Shown here: in pieces, positions 1 through 6,386 of the stretch
How positions within the stretch are numbered: position 1 is the first letter of the stretch
Layout: each line of letters starts with the position of its first letter
Source: Acidobacteriota bacterium
GTDB taxonomy: Bacteria; Acidobacteriota; Blastocatellia; Pyrinomonadales; Pyrinomonadaceae
Assembly: GCA_019247865.1 (NCBI GenBank)
Contig: JAFBAJ010000547.1
Location: 1 to 6,656 of the forward strand
Direction: 5' to 3'
DNA length: 6,656 nucleotides
Notes under the pieces: model-generated
What the model saw: only the letters and a program-made list of their open reading frames with translations
Told to the model about the DNA's origin: nothing
Databases searched by the model: none
Program-made: the position numbers and the translations under genes

Positions 1-332
1 TCAGAAACTATCTGGACAACGCCGTCAAGTTCACGCGCCGGACGACACAGCCTCGCATCGAGGTCGGTTCGACGGAGGATCCGCACAATTGCGTCTTATG
101 GGTGCGCGACAACGGCATCGGCTTTGACCTCAAATACCACGACCGCATCTTCGATATTTTTCAGCGTCTCCATCCGGCAGAAGATTATCCGGGCACGGGC
201 GTCGGACTGGCGCTGGTTCGCAAAGCGATGGAGCGCATGGGCGGGCGGGCCTGGGCCGAGAGCGAGCCGGGCCGGGGCGCGACCTTTTATCTGGAGATTC
301 CAAAACCGAACGGGGGGCAGGTGGATTCATGA
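1..332 (+). CDS. Sensor histidine kinase, C-terminal ATPase domain (5' end outside window)
   Basis: This is the last part of a histidine kinase that autophosphorylates with ATP and passes the phosphate to a response regulator. The reading frame is open from base 3 and 109 residues are visible. The HATPase_c boxes appear in order: N box RNYLDNAVKFT at the very start, G1 box DNGIGFD, F box IFDIFQRLH and G2 box GTGVGLALV, then the closing strand ATFYLEIPK. The DNGIGFD...IFQRLH pattern is typical of kinases of the phytochrome/PAS type that work with Rcp1-like receivers (family knowledge). The sensor part and the phosphorylated His lie outside the window, so the stimulus is unknown. The stop TGA overlaps the ATG of the next gene (ATGA), so the two are translationally coupled. 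An internal GTG at 102 is only a valine codon, not a start. Nothing in the visible part looks damaged. Confidence 0.93.
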   Translation, partial: RNYLDNAVKFTRRTTQPRIEVGSTEDPHNCVLWVRDNGIGFDLKYHDRIFDIFQRLHPAEDYPGTGVGLALVRKAMERMGGRAWAESEPGRGATFYLEIPKPNGGQVDS

Positions 333-754
333 ACGATACGCTGAGGCCGATCTTGTTGGTCGAAGACCGCGCCGCAGACCGTGATCTGACCCGGCGCGCG
401 CTGGAGAAGCAGCGGGTGCTCAATCCGATTCAGGAGGCGCGCGACGGCGAAGAGGCTCTTGTTTATATCAGTCGCTGGGAGGCGGGCGAGACGGCCCCTG
501 TCTTCATCCTGCTCGACCTCAAGCTGCCTAAGGTCAGCGGGCTCGAAGTCCTGCGCCGGCTTAAAGGTCATCCGACGTTTTCGACGATCCCGGTGATTAT
601 CCTCACCACCTCGGCCGAGGATCAGGACATCGCAGAGGCTTACCGTTTGGGGTGCAACTCCTACGTCGTCAAGCCGGTGGAGTTCAGCCGGTTTATCGAA
701 GTCGCTTCGCAGGTCGAAATATACTGGGGCGCGTTGAACAACACGCCGAGGTAG
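329..754 (+). CDS. Stand-alone Rcp1-like response regulator (single receiver domain)
   Basis: A 141-residue protein consisting of one CheY-like receiver and no output domain. It carries the full phosphorylation set: acidic pocket E12-D13, phospho-acceptor D63 in ILLDLKLPKVSG, switch Thr T93 in VIILTTS, aromatic Y112 and K115 in SYVVKP. The RLGCNSYVVKPVEF segment and the C-terminal YWGALNN are characteristic of Rcp1-type partners of phytochrome-like kinases (family knowledge). The start is the ATG overlapping the kinase stop by 4 bases, and the purine-rich run just upstream inside the kinase gene can serve as ribosome binding site. Such regulators act by protein contact or by relaying phosphate rather than by binding DNA. 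The natural phosphodonor is the kinase encoded just upstream. The downstream target is not evident; the activator encoded 3 bases further on is an obvious candidate (inference). Confidence 0.93.
   Translation: MNDTLRPILLVEDRAADRDLTRRALEKQRVLNPIQEARDGEEALVYISRWEAGETAPVFILLDLKLPKVSGLEVLRRLKGHPTFSTIPVIILTTSAEDQDIAEAYRLGCNSYVVKPVEFSRFIEVASQVEIYWGALNNTPR
748..752 (+). promoter_or_regulatory. Ribosome binding site of the sigma-54 activator gene
   Basis: GAGGT lies 5 bases before the ATG at 758 and overlaps the stop codon of the receiver gene (TAG at 752-754). It supports ATG 758 as the start and tight coupling of the two genes. Confidence 0.6.
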
Positions 755-757
755 TCC

Positions 758-3700
758 ATGAAAATTCTCTACGTCGAAGATGATCCGCACGATGCCGATC
801 TGACAGTGCGCACACTGCGAAAGATCGCGCCGGACATCCGGCTGGAGACGGTCTCCACGCTCCGGGAGGCGCAGGCGCGGCTGGAAGGCATCGCCTCGGA
901 CCCGCTCGATCTGGTGCTCACGGACATGCACCTGCGCGACGGAGATGGGCTCACCCTCCTCCAGCACATACGCGAAAACAGGCTGCCGCTGGCCGTCGTG
1001 CTGGTCACGGGCATGGGTGACGAAGAGACGGCCGTCGCGGCGCTCAAGGCTCGCGCAGACGATTACGTCATCAAGCATAAAGATTATTTGCAGCGCCTGC
1101 CGATCATCCTGACGAGCGCGCTCAATCATTACCAGGCCGACGCCACGCGCCGGATGCATCCGTTGCGAGTGCTGTACGCCGAAGCCGAATCGCGCGACAT
1201 CGAAAACACGCGCCGCCATCTGGCCGTGCACGCGGACCACATTCATCTGGACGCAGTCCACACCGGGCCGTTGGCGCTGGCGGCGCTGCGAACAGAGGAG
1301 GGCGGCACGCGCTATGATGTCCTGCTGATGAACTTTCAGCTGCCGGGGCTGAACGCGTTAGAGGTGCTCAGAGAGCTGCGCCTGACGCAGCAGCAGGACG
1401 TGCCCGTCGTCCTGTTGTGTGACGAAGGGGAAGAGGAGCTGGCGCGCCAGGGCGTGAAGGTTGGAGCGTCGAGCTATCTGGTCAAAAGTCCGGGCTATCT
1501 TTATCAACTGTCATGGCAGTTGGAAGAGGCACACTCGCGCGCAGACCTGCTCCGGCGCGAGGCGGCGCTGCGGGCGAGCGAAGCGCGCAACCGCGCCATC
1601 CTCAACGCCATCCCCGACCTGATGTTCCTGCAAAGCCGCGACGGAACGTATCTCGATTATCACGCCAAAGACCCCGGCCTCTTGCTCTCGCCGCCCGAAC
1701 AGTTCCTCGGCAAGAAGGTAACGGATGTGATGCCGCCAGAGCTGGCGGCGACCTTCATGAAGGCTTTCGAGCAGGCTTCGGACAAACCTGTGCTCGTCGA
1801 ATACGAGCTGCCGATGCCGTGGGGACAACGCTTCTACGAGGCCTCCATCGTCAGTTGCAACGGCGATAAGGTTCTCTCCATCGTGCGCGACATCACGGAG
1901 CGCAAGCGGGCCGAAGCCGCGCTCAAAGAGAGCGAAGAGCAGGTTCGCATCTTCGTCGAGCACACTCCCGCGGCGGTCGCCATGTTCGACCGCGAGATGC
2001 GTTACCTGATGACGAGCCACCGATGGTTCAGAGATAACAACATCCCTGAACAAAACATCATCGGGCGCAGCCATTACGAAGTCGTGCCGGAAGTCCCGGA
2101 GCGTTGGCGCGAGGGACACCGGCGCTGCCTGGCCGGGGCGATTGAGCGACGTGAAGAGGACGTTTTCCTGCACCCGGACGGCACTTTCGACTGGGTGCGC
2201 TGGGAGATCCGTCCGTGGTACGCCGCCAATGGTGAGATCGGCGGCGTCATCATGTTCAGCGAGACGATCACCGAGCGCAAACGGGCCGAGGAAGCTTTGC
2301 GCGCCAGCGAGGATCGGTTTGCCAAAGCCTTCAGGTCCAACCCGCAGTCAATGCTGCTGACGACCCTGGAGGATTGCCGCTTCATAGACATCAACGAAAG
2401 CTTCATCAACATGAGCGGCTACACCCGCGAGGAGCTGATCGGCCGGACCTCGCTTGAGCTTGGGGTCTGGGAACGACCTGCTGACCATGATGCATTCCTC
2501 CAACATCTCAGGGAAGCGGGCTCCCTCTTCAACCGTGAGATGAAGTTCCGCACCAAGAGCGCAGCCATACGCGTGCTGCTCCTGTCAGCCGAGCTGGTGG
2601 AGATTGAAGGTCGGCCATGCATCCTGATCGCAGGGGCGGACATCACCGAGCGCAAGCAGGCCGAACGAGCGCTCAGCTTTCAGGCTCACCTGCTCAACAC
2701 CATCGAGCAGTCCGTGGTCGCAACCGACATGCGCGGCGTCATCATCTTCTGGAACCACTTCGCCGAAAAGCTCTACGGCTGGACGATGGAAGAGGCCCTC
2801 GGCAGCAGGGTGAAAGAGCTCTTACGATATGAAGATACCGATGGACGGGCGGCGGAACTCTGGGCGCAGTTAAGAAAGGGGCAAAGCTGGGCCGGGGAAT
2901 TCACGCTGAATCATCGAGACGGGAGTCCGGTCGAGGTCTGGGTCAGCGATTCGGCGATTTACGATGAGAGAGGAAATGTCGTCGGCGTGCTCGGCATCTC
3001 TTATGACATCAGTGAACGCAAGCGAGCGGAGGATGCCCTGCGCGAGAGCGAGGAGCGATTGCGCCTCGCGCAGCAGGCCGCACACGTCGGCACTTGGGAG
3101 TGGAATGTTCAGACGGGCGCGGCGGTCTGGTCGGAGATGGTCTGGCAACAGCTCGGGCTCGAACCGGGCTCGGTCGAGCCGTTGTTCGGAAGTTTTGTCG
3201 AGTTCATCCACCCGGAAGACCGTCAACGCGTCCTGCGTAAAGTCGAACGGGAGGTGGCCGACGGCGACGAGTACGACGACGAGTTCCGCCTCGTCCGGCG
3301 CGACGGCAAAGTGCTCTGGGTGTCGTCGAAGGGCCGCCTTATCCGTTCGGCTTCGGGGCGGCCGGAGCGTATGCTCGGCGTCAACATAGACATCACCGAG
3401 CGCAAGGCAGGGGAGGAGTCCTTAAAGCAGGCACTCGACGAAGTCCGGCAGTTGAAGGATCGTCTCCACGAAGAGAATATTTATTTACAGGAAGAGATTC
3501 GGGTCGCCAGCAACTTCGGGGAGATCATCGGAGGAAGCCGGACGCTGCGCCGCGTTCTGCATCAGGCCGAACAGGTGGCCGGGACGGACACGACCGTCCT
3601 CCTCCTCGGCGAGACCGGAACCGGCAAAGAGTTGATGGCGCATGCCGTTCATACCCTCAGCCCGCGAGATAAGCATCCGTTGGTGAAACTCAACTGCGCG

Positions 3701-4513
3701 GCGCTTCCGCCTTCGCTCATCGAGAGCGAGCTGTTCGGCCACGAGAAGGGCGCTTTCACCGGAGCCAGCGCTCAGCGGCGCGGACGCTTTGAGCTGGCCG
3801 ACGGCGGCACGATCTTTCTGGACGAGATCGGCGAGCTGCCGCTCGACCTGCAACCCAAGCTCCTGCGCGTGCTGGAGCAGGGCGAGTTCGAACGCGTCGG
3901 CGGCAGTCATACCCTGCGCGTGAATGTGCGCGTCATCGCCGCCACCAACCGCGATCTGGCGGAAGCGGTGAGCAAGGGCACTTTCCGCTCCGACTTGTTC
4001 TACCGGCTCAGCATCTTCCCCATCACTGTGCCGCCGCTGCGTGAGCGGCGAGAGGACATTCCGGTGCTGGTCACGCACTTCGTCAAGCAGTTCAGCGTCA
4101 AACTGGGCAAAGAGATCGAGACGGTGCCGCAGAAAGCGATGACGGCGTTACAGAACTATTCCTGGCCCGGCAACATACGGGAACTGCGGAACGTGATTGA
4201 GCGGGCGGTGATCGTCACGCAGGGGTCGAAGTTGCAGCTCATAGACGGCGCAGAGTGGCTGTCGTTAGAGAACGGAACGCACCTGCCCGGCGCCATCTTC
4301 GATTCACAGACGGCCCGGCCCGGCGCGACCGAGACGCTGGAGCAGAGTGAGTACAATCTGATTCTGCGCACACTCAAGCAGGTCTACTGGAAAGTCGAAG
4401 GGCCGGGCGGGGCCGCAGAGTTGCTCCGTGTACATCCGAGCACACTGCGCACGCGCATGAAAAAATTGGGCATCGCCAGACCGAAAGCACAGAACAGCTC
4501 CGTCTCATTCTGA
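758..4513 (+). CDS. Multi-sensor sigma-54-dependent activator: REC-pseudoREC-PASx5-AAA+-HTH
   Basis: A 1251-residue cytoplasmic enhancer-binding protein expected to hydrolyse ATP to remodel sigma-54 RNA polymerase. Residues 1-125 form a receiver with E7/D8/D9, phospho-acceptor D56, T84 and K106. Residues 136-255 are a second receiver fold in which the acceptor is N192, so it should not take phosphate. Five PAS domains follow (about 271-382, 391-507, 515-632, 640-754, 763-882), each ending in a DITERKxAE-type linker; the fifth resembles the PAS_3 class. Residues 885-915 look like a coiled coil. The AAA+ domain (about 920-1160) has Walker A GETGTGKE (951-958), GAFTGA (998-1003), Walker B TIFLDE (1018-1023), sensor I AATN (1061-1064), arginine fingers R1077 and R1083, and sensor [10 protein letters not shown] (1136-1143). 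The C-terminal helix-turn-helix (about 1196-1243, ending in [13 protein letters not shown]) resembles FhlA. No LOV or haem motif was seen in the PAS domains. Most family members are about 450-700 residues, so this one is unusually long. Target promoters are not visible. Confidence 0.95.
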   Translation: MKILYVEDDPHDADLTVRTLRKIAPDIRLETVSTLREAQARLEGIASDPLDLVLTDMHLRDGDGLTLLQHIRENRLPLAVVLVTGMGDEETAVAALKARADDYVIKHKDYLQRLPIILTSALNHYQADATRRMHPLRVLYAEAESRDIENTRRHLAVHADHIHLDAVHTGPLALAALRTEEGGTRYDVLLMNFQLPGLNALEVLRELRLTQQQDVPVVLLCDEGEEELARQGVKVGASSYLVKSPGYLYQLSWQLEEAHSRADLLRREAALRASEARNRAILNAIPDLMFLQSRDGTYLDYHAKDPGLLLSPPEQFLGKKVTDVMPPELAATFMKAFEQASDKPVLVEYELPMPWGQRFYEASIVSCNGDKVLSIVRDITERKRAEAALKESEEQVRIFVEHTPAAVAMFDREMRYLMTSHRWFRDNNIPEQNIIGRSHYEVVPEVPERWREGHRRCLAGAIERREEDVFLHPDGTFDWVRWEIRPWYAANGEIGGVIMFSETITERKRAEEALRASEDRFAKAFRSNPQSMLLTTLEDCRFIDINESFINMSGYTREELIGRTSLELGVWERPADHDAFLQHLREAGSLFNREMKFRTKSAAIRVLLLSAELVEIEGRPCILIAGADITERKQAERALSFQAHLLNTIEQSVVATDMRGVIIFWNHFAEKLYGWTMEEALGSRVKELLRYEDTDGRAAELWAQLRKGQSWAGEFTLNHRDGSPVEVWVSDSAIYDERGNVVGVLGISYDISERKRAEDALRESEERLRLAQQAAHVGTWEWNVQTGAAVWSEMVWQQLGLEPGSVEPLFGSFVEFIHPEDRQRVLRKVEREVADGDEYDDEFRLVRRDGKVLWVSSKGRLIRSASGRPERMLGVNIDITERKAGEESLKQALDEVRQLKDRLHEENIYLQEEIRVASNFGEIIGGSRTLRRVLHQAEQVAGTDTTVLLLGETGTGKELMAHAVHTLSPRDKHPLVKLNCAALPPSLIESELFGHEKGAFTGASAQRRGRFELADGGTIFLDEIGELPLDLQPKLLRVLEQGEFERVGGSHTLRVNVRVIAATNRDLAEAVSKGTFRSDLFYRLSIFPITVPPLRERREDIPVLVTHFVKQFSVKLGKEIETVPQKAMTALQNYSWPGNIRELRNVIERAVIVTQGSKLQLIDGAEWLSLENGTHLPGAIFDSQTARPGATETLEQSEYNLILRTLKQVYWKVEGPGGAAELLRVHPSTLRTRMKKLGIARPKAQNSSVSF
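1163..1522 (+). other. Degenerate (pseudo-) receiver domain within the activator
   Basis: Residues 136-255 of the activator keep receiver landmarks ([43 protein letters not shown]). The phospho-acceptor Asp is replaced by Asn192 (AAC, 1331-1333), the acidic pair has become A141-E142, and the switch Thr is C221. The lysine K243 remains. By analogy with other pseudo-receivers it probably acts as a dimerisation or protein-contact module (inference). Confidence 0.8.
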
Positions 4514-4575
4514 AGAGCGAAACTGTCGACGAGGTCAGGTCGCCACAGTCTCTGCCATCGCCGGATCCACCGGCT

Positions 4576-4594
4576 CCAGCACTTCACGCTCCTC
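4576..4594 (+). repeat. 19-base direct repeat, copy 1
   Basis: CCAGCACTTCACGCTCCTC occurs exactly here and again at 4621-4639. The 45-base spacing is a multiple of three, and on the minus strand both copies encode EEREVL in the same frame. Confidence 0.9.
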
Positions 4595-4620
4595 TGTCAG
4601 AAACCTGTAAGCGACACCCG

Positions 4621-4639
4621 CCAGCACTTCACGCTCCTC
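4621..4639 (+). repeat. 19-base direct repeat, copy 2
   Basis: Exact second copy of CCAGCACTTCACGCTCCTC (first at 4576-4594). Sequence on either side of the two copies does not match, so only the 19 bases are shared. Confidence 0.9.
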
Positions 4640-4762
4640 AATCGGCGCGACCCGGAAGAGCCGGAGCTGCGAGATCGCCCGGCCGCTTGCGAAGAGCGCC
4701 GGGCCGGTCGAGCGCTCTCCGCTTGAACGGAACTGGTCCCGGACCTGATTTTCAACCCACTT

Positions 4763-4770
4763 CTGTTTCG
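4763..4770 (+). repeat. Target-site duplication, left copy
   Basis: CTGTTTCG abuts the left inverted terminus and is repeated exactly at 4935-4942. The bases just beyond the match differ on both sides, so the duplication is 8 bases. Confidence 0.75.
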
Positions 4771-4934
4771 GGTAGTGGTTCAGTTTCAAAAACAGTCTCA
4801 CGCAAAGGCGCTGGTGACGCCAAGAAAAGCACGCAAGAAACAAGAAGCACTCAACACCTTGGCGCTTTTTCTTTGCGCCTTTGCGCCTTTGCGCGAAATT
4901 CCTGTGTTTTGATTTTTCAAACTGACCCATTACC
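4771..4934. mobile_element. MITE-like palindromic element, 164 bases, non-coding
   Basis: The two ends are inverted repeats: 4771-4792 reads GGTAGTGGTTCAGTTTC then five A, and the complement of 4913-4934 reads GGTAATGGGTCAGTTTG then five A, matching at 19 of 22 positions. Further in, the arms pair again imperfectly: CGCAAAGGCGC at 4801-4811 recurs in the complement of the right arm, which carries three TTTGCGCS octamers, and AAGAAAAGC (4822-4830) pairs with the GCTTTTTCTTT side. An exact 8-base direct repeat, CTGTTTCG, flanks the element (4763-4770 and 4935-4942), as expected of a target-site duplication. There is no transposase, so movement would need a helper from elsewhere. Translated, the interior gives basic peptides such as FAQRRKGAKKK, a pattern I recall from spurious small proteins in several bacterial phyla. 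Transcribed, it could fold into a long hairpin between the convergent genes. Confidence 0.8.
4872..4895 (+). repeat. Three tandem octamers in the right arm of the MITE-like element
   Basis: TTTGCGCC, TTTGCGCC and TTTGCGCG stand head to tail at 4872, 4880 and 4888. The left arm has only one clear complementary copy, CGCAAAGGCGC at 4801-4811, so the octamer number differs between the arms. Confidence 0.85.
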
Positions 4935-4942
4935 CTGTTTCG
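4935..4942 (+). repeat. Target-site duplication, right copy
   Basis: CTGTTTCG, identical to 4763-4770. It lies 2 bases beyond the phosphatase stop codon (complement of 4945-4947), so the insertion just missed the gene. Confidence 0.75.
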
Positions 4943-4944
4943 CA

Positions 4945-6372
4945 CTACAGAGTGAGGAATGCTGCTTCCCGTTCAGCGCCCGTCCCGACCACGAAGAGCC
5001 CCGCGGTGCGTCTCAGAATCACGGCCGTCAGATCATCCTTCTGGTCTGCGCCCTGACAGAAACCGGCGACGGCGGCGCGCAATCTCGCAATCACTTCTTC
5101 GGCCGGAAGATCGCGCGACTCGCACAGAACGGCTTCCAGTCTGCGCAGGCCGAACTCTTCGCCCGCCGGATTCTCCCACTCATAGAAGCCGTCTGTGACG
5201 AGCGCCAGAAAGTCGCCCGTCGCCAGACACACCTCTATCCCCTGTTCATACTTGACGCCCGCGATCATCCCGAGCGGGATGCCCTGAGCCTCAAGCGCCT
5301 CGATCCGGTCGGTCTCGTGTCTGTACCAGAGGATGGGGCCGTGCCCGGCTGAGAGGACTTTCACGGATGAGCTCGCGGGATCCAGAAAGACGACCGCGAA
5401 GGTCACGAACCGGTTCGCCGAGAGGTCTTCGGCCAGCAGCCGGTTGAGATGATCCAGCACGCCGTCCTGCCCGTTGCCCGACAGAAAGCTCGCACGCGCA
5501 TAGGCGCGGCACGACGTGCTGACGAGGGCCGGGCCGATGCCGTGGCCGGTCGCGTCGGCGAGGCTGACGGCGAGGCGTCCGTCCGGCAACGCCTGCCAGT
5601 CGAAATAGTCGCCGCCGGTCTGGTCTGCGGGTTGATTCCACCCGGCGACCTCGAAGTTCTCCAATCCGGGCGAGTGGTCGGGCAGCAGTCTCAACTGGAT
5701 GGAGCGCGCTATCTCAAGGTCGTGGTTCACGCGCTCCAGCTCGCTCTGCAACTCGGCTTCTCTGAGCGCCGCGCCGACGTGGACTCGGATCTGTCTGGCG
5801 ACGAATGCGGCCGCGAAGCCTCCCGCCAGAATCAAAGCGGCGTAGATGAAATAGCTCGTCGTCGGGTTGGCGTTCGCTGCCGGATAGCTGAACAGTGTGT
5901 AGAACGTGACGGCGAGATAACCGAGCGCGGAGAGCAGTCCCGTGAGCAGCGAGAGTCCCGGACTGAGCCGCAGCGTCGAAAGAATGATGAAGAAGAAATA
6001 GATGAGCATGGCCGGCTCAACCAGCGCCTGCGCCGGATTCATCAGGCCGCTTTCGATGAGCAGGAAGAGAGTGATCGTGGGAATCTGAGTTTCGATCAGG
6101 ATGCCCACGATGGCCCACGCCGTTTGCGGGACAGGCGCTCCACGCCGGAGCGCCTTCCGGATGACGACGAGCTTGCCGACCTTATACGTGATGGCGAAGC
6201 CGAGGAGCAGCGTCTCTGCCAGCAGGAGCCGGAGGTGAAGACCTGCGAGGCCGCGCACCAGCGTATACAGCAGCAGTGCTCCCAGCAGGCCGAGCAGCCC
6301 CACGATCCTGTATGACTCGCTCTTGAGGGCCGCGAGTTGAAAAGCTCCGGATTCGATCTGCTTCAAGCTCAT
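4945..6372 (-). CDS. Membrane-anchored SpoIIE/RsbU-type PP2C serine phosphatase
   Basis: A 475-residue protein predicted to remove phosphate from Ser/Thr of a partner, in this family often an anti-anti-sigma (STAS) protein. The first 195 residues hold about six hydrophobic segments (near 22-40, 47-64, 85-107, 117-135, 140-162, 173-193) with no recognised extracellular sensor, so the membrane part itself may sense. A helical linker (about 200-230) carries the family signature LEIARSIQLRLLP. The phosphatase domain runs to about 455 and shows TGGDYFD (D255, D258), SLADATGHG (D273), SAGHGP (341-346), LVTDGFYE (D394) and KDDLTAVIL (D446, D447), so the metal ligands appear intact. The start ATG has AGAGGG 4 bases upstream and lies 14 bases after the outer membrane factor gene, so the two are probably co-transcribed. 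No sigma-control partner is visible in the window. Confidence 0.92.
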   Translation of the reverse strand: MSLKQIESGAFQLAALKSESYRIVGLLGLLGALLLYTLVRGLAGLHLRLLLAETLLLGFAITYKVGKLVVIRKALRRGAPVPQTAWAIVGILIETQIPTITLFLLIESGLMNPAQALVEPAMLIYFFFIILSTLRLSPGLSLLTGLLSALGYLAVTFYTLFSYPAANANPTTSYFIYAALILAGGFAAAFVARQIRVHVGAALREAELQSELERVNHDLEIARSIQLRLLPDHSPGLENFEVAGWNQPADQTGGDYFDWQALPDGRLAVSLADATGHGIGPALVSTSCRAYARASFLSGNGQDGVLDHLNRLLAEDLSANRFVTFAVVFLDPASSSVKVLSAGHGPILWYRHETDRIEALEAQGIPLGMIAGVKYEQGIEVCLATGDFLALVTDGFYEWENPAGEEFGLRRLEAVLCESRDLPAEEVIARLRAAVAGFCQGADQKDDLTAVILRRTAGLFVVGTGAEREAAFLTL

Positions 6373-6376
6373 GCTG

Positions 6377-6382
6377 CCCTCT
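6377..6382 (-). promoter_or_regulatory. Ribosome binding site of the phosphatase gene
   Basis: On the minus strand AGAGGG sits 4 bases before the ATG at 6372-6370, in the 14-base gap after the upstream stop codon. It supports this start. Confidence 0.55.
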
Positions 6383-6386
6383 GCCG

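Larger units (their letters stand above)
4535..4762 (-). pseudogene. Possible gene remnant (76 codons, no start codon)
   Basis: Read on the minus strand from the edge of the mobile element, this stretch gives 76 sense codons ending in TGA at 4535, with GC-rich third positions and ordinary protein composition (for example KWVENQVRDQF, SGRAISQLRLFRVAP). It contains the sequence EEREVL twice, 15 residues apart. No ATG, GTG or TTG occurs in frame before the repeats. Removing the element and one target copy joins the frame to +1 relative to the phosphatase, where no start is available either. It therefore looks like the 3' end of a decayed or truncated gene, or a chance open frame. I do not recognise the family. 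Confidence 0.3.
4514..4944. other. Intergenic region between convergent genes (431 bases)
   Basis: The activator gene ends at 4513 and the phosphatase gene, read the other way, ends at 4945. No intact gene is evident between them. The left part (4535-4762) has a protein-like frame on the minus strand without a start and an exact 19-base direct repeat. The right part (4763-4942) is a small palindromic element with target duplication. A 7-base perfect stem, GCCCGGC (4677-4683) with GCCGGGC (4698-4704), could form a hairpin, but no T-run follows on either strand, so it is not a convincing intrinsic terminator. Confidence 0.8.

Noticed and set aside
102..332. GTG at 102 as start of a separate small gene
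   Set aside because: The same frame is open from base 3 and carries the kinase N box upstream of the GTG, so it is an internal codon.
287..1261. Minus-strand open frame of 324 codons opposite the receiver and activator genes
   Set aside because: It is antisense to two genes with complete receiver motifs and has no recognisable domain of its own.
4677..4704. GC-rich hairpin as a terminator of the activator gene
   Set aside because: The stem is only 7 perfect pairs with a 14-base loop, it lies over 160 bases past the stop, and no T-run follows on either strand. It may simply reflect GC-rich coding-like sequence.
4860..4877. Sigma-54-like promoter, TGGCGC then TTTGC, in the mobile element
   Set aside because: The GG and GC elements are 14 bases apart instead of the required 12, and no gene lies correctly downstream. 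No other convincing -24/-12 site was noticed, though the scan was by eye.
4535..4945. Minus-strand open frame of 136 codons starting at a GTG overlapping the phosphatase stop
   Set aside because: Its first part is encoded entirely by the MITE-like element (QRRKGAKKK-type peptide). The insertion adds 172 bases including the target copy, which changes the frame, so the frame did not exist before insertion. Only the 3' part is kept, as a possible remnant.
4687..5352. Plus-strand open frame of 221 codons
   Set aside because: It runs across the mobile element and then antisense to the phosphatase gene, whose motifs are clear. The translation shows no domain.
5449..6315. Plus-strand open frame of 288 codons opposite the phosphatase
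   Set aside because: Its charged, Arg/Gln/Glu-rich translation is typical of the antisense of a membrane protein gene in GC-rich DNA; it shows no recognisable motif.
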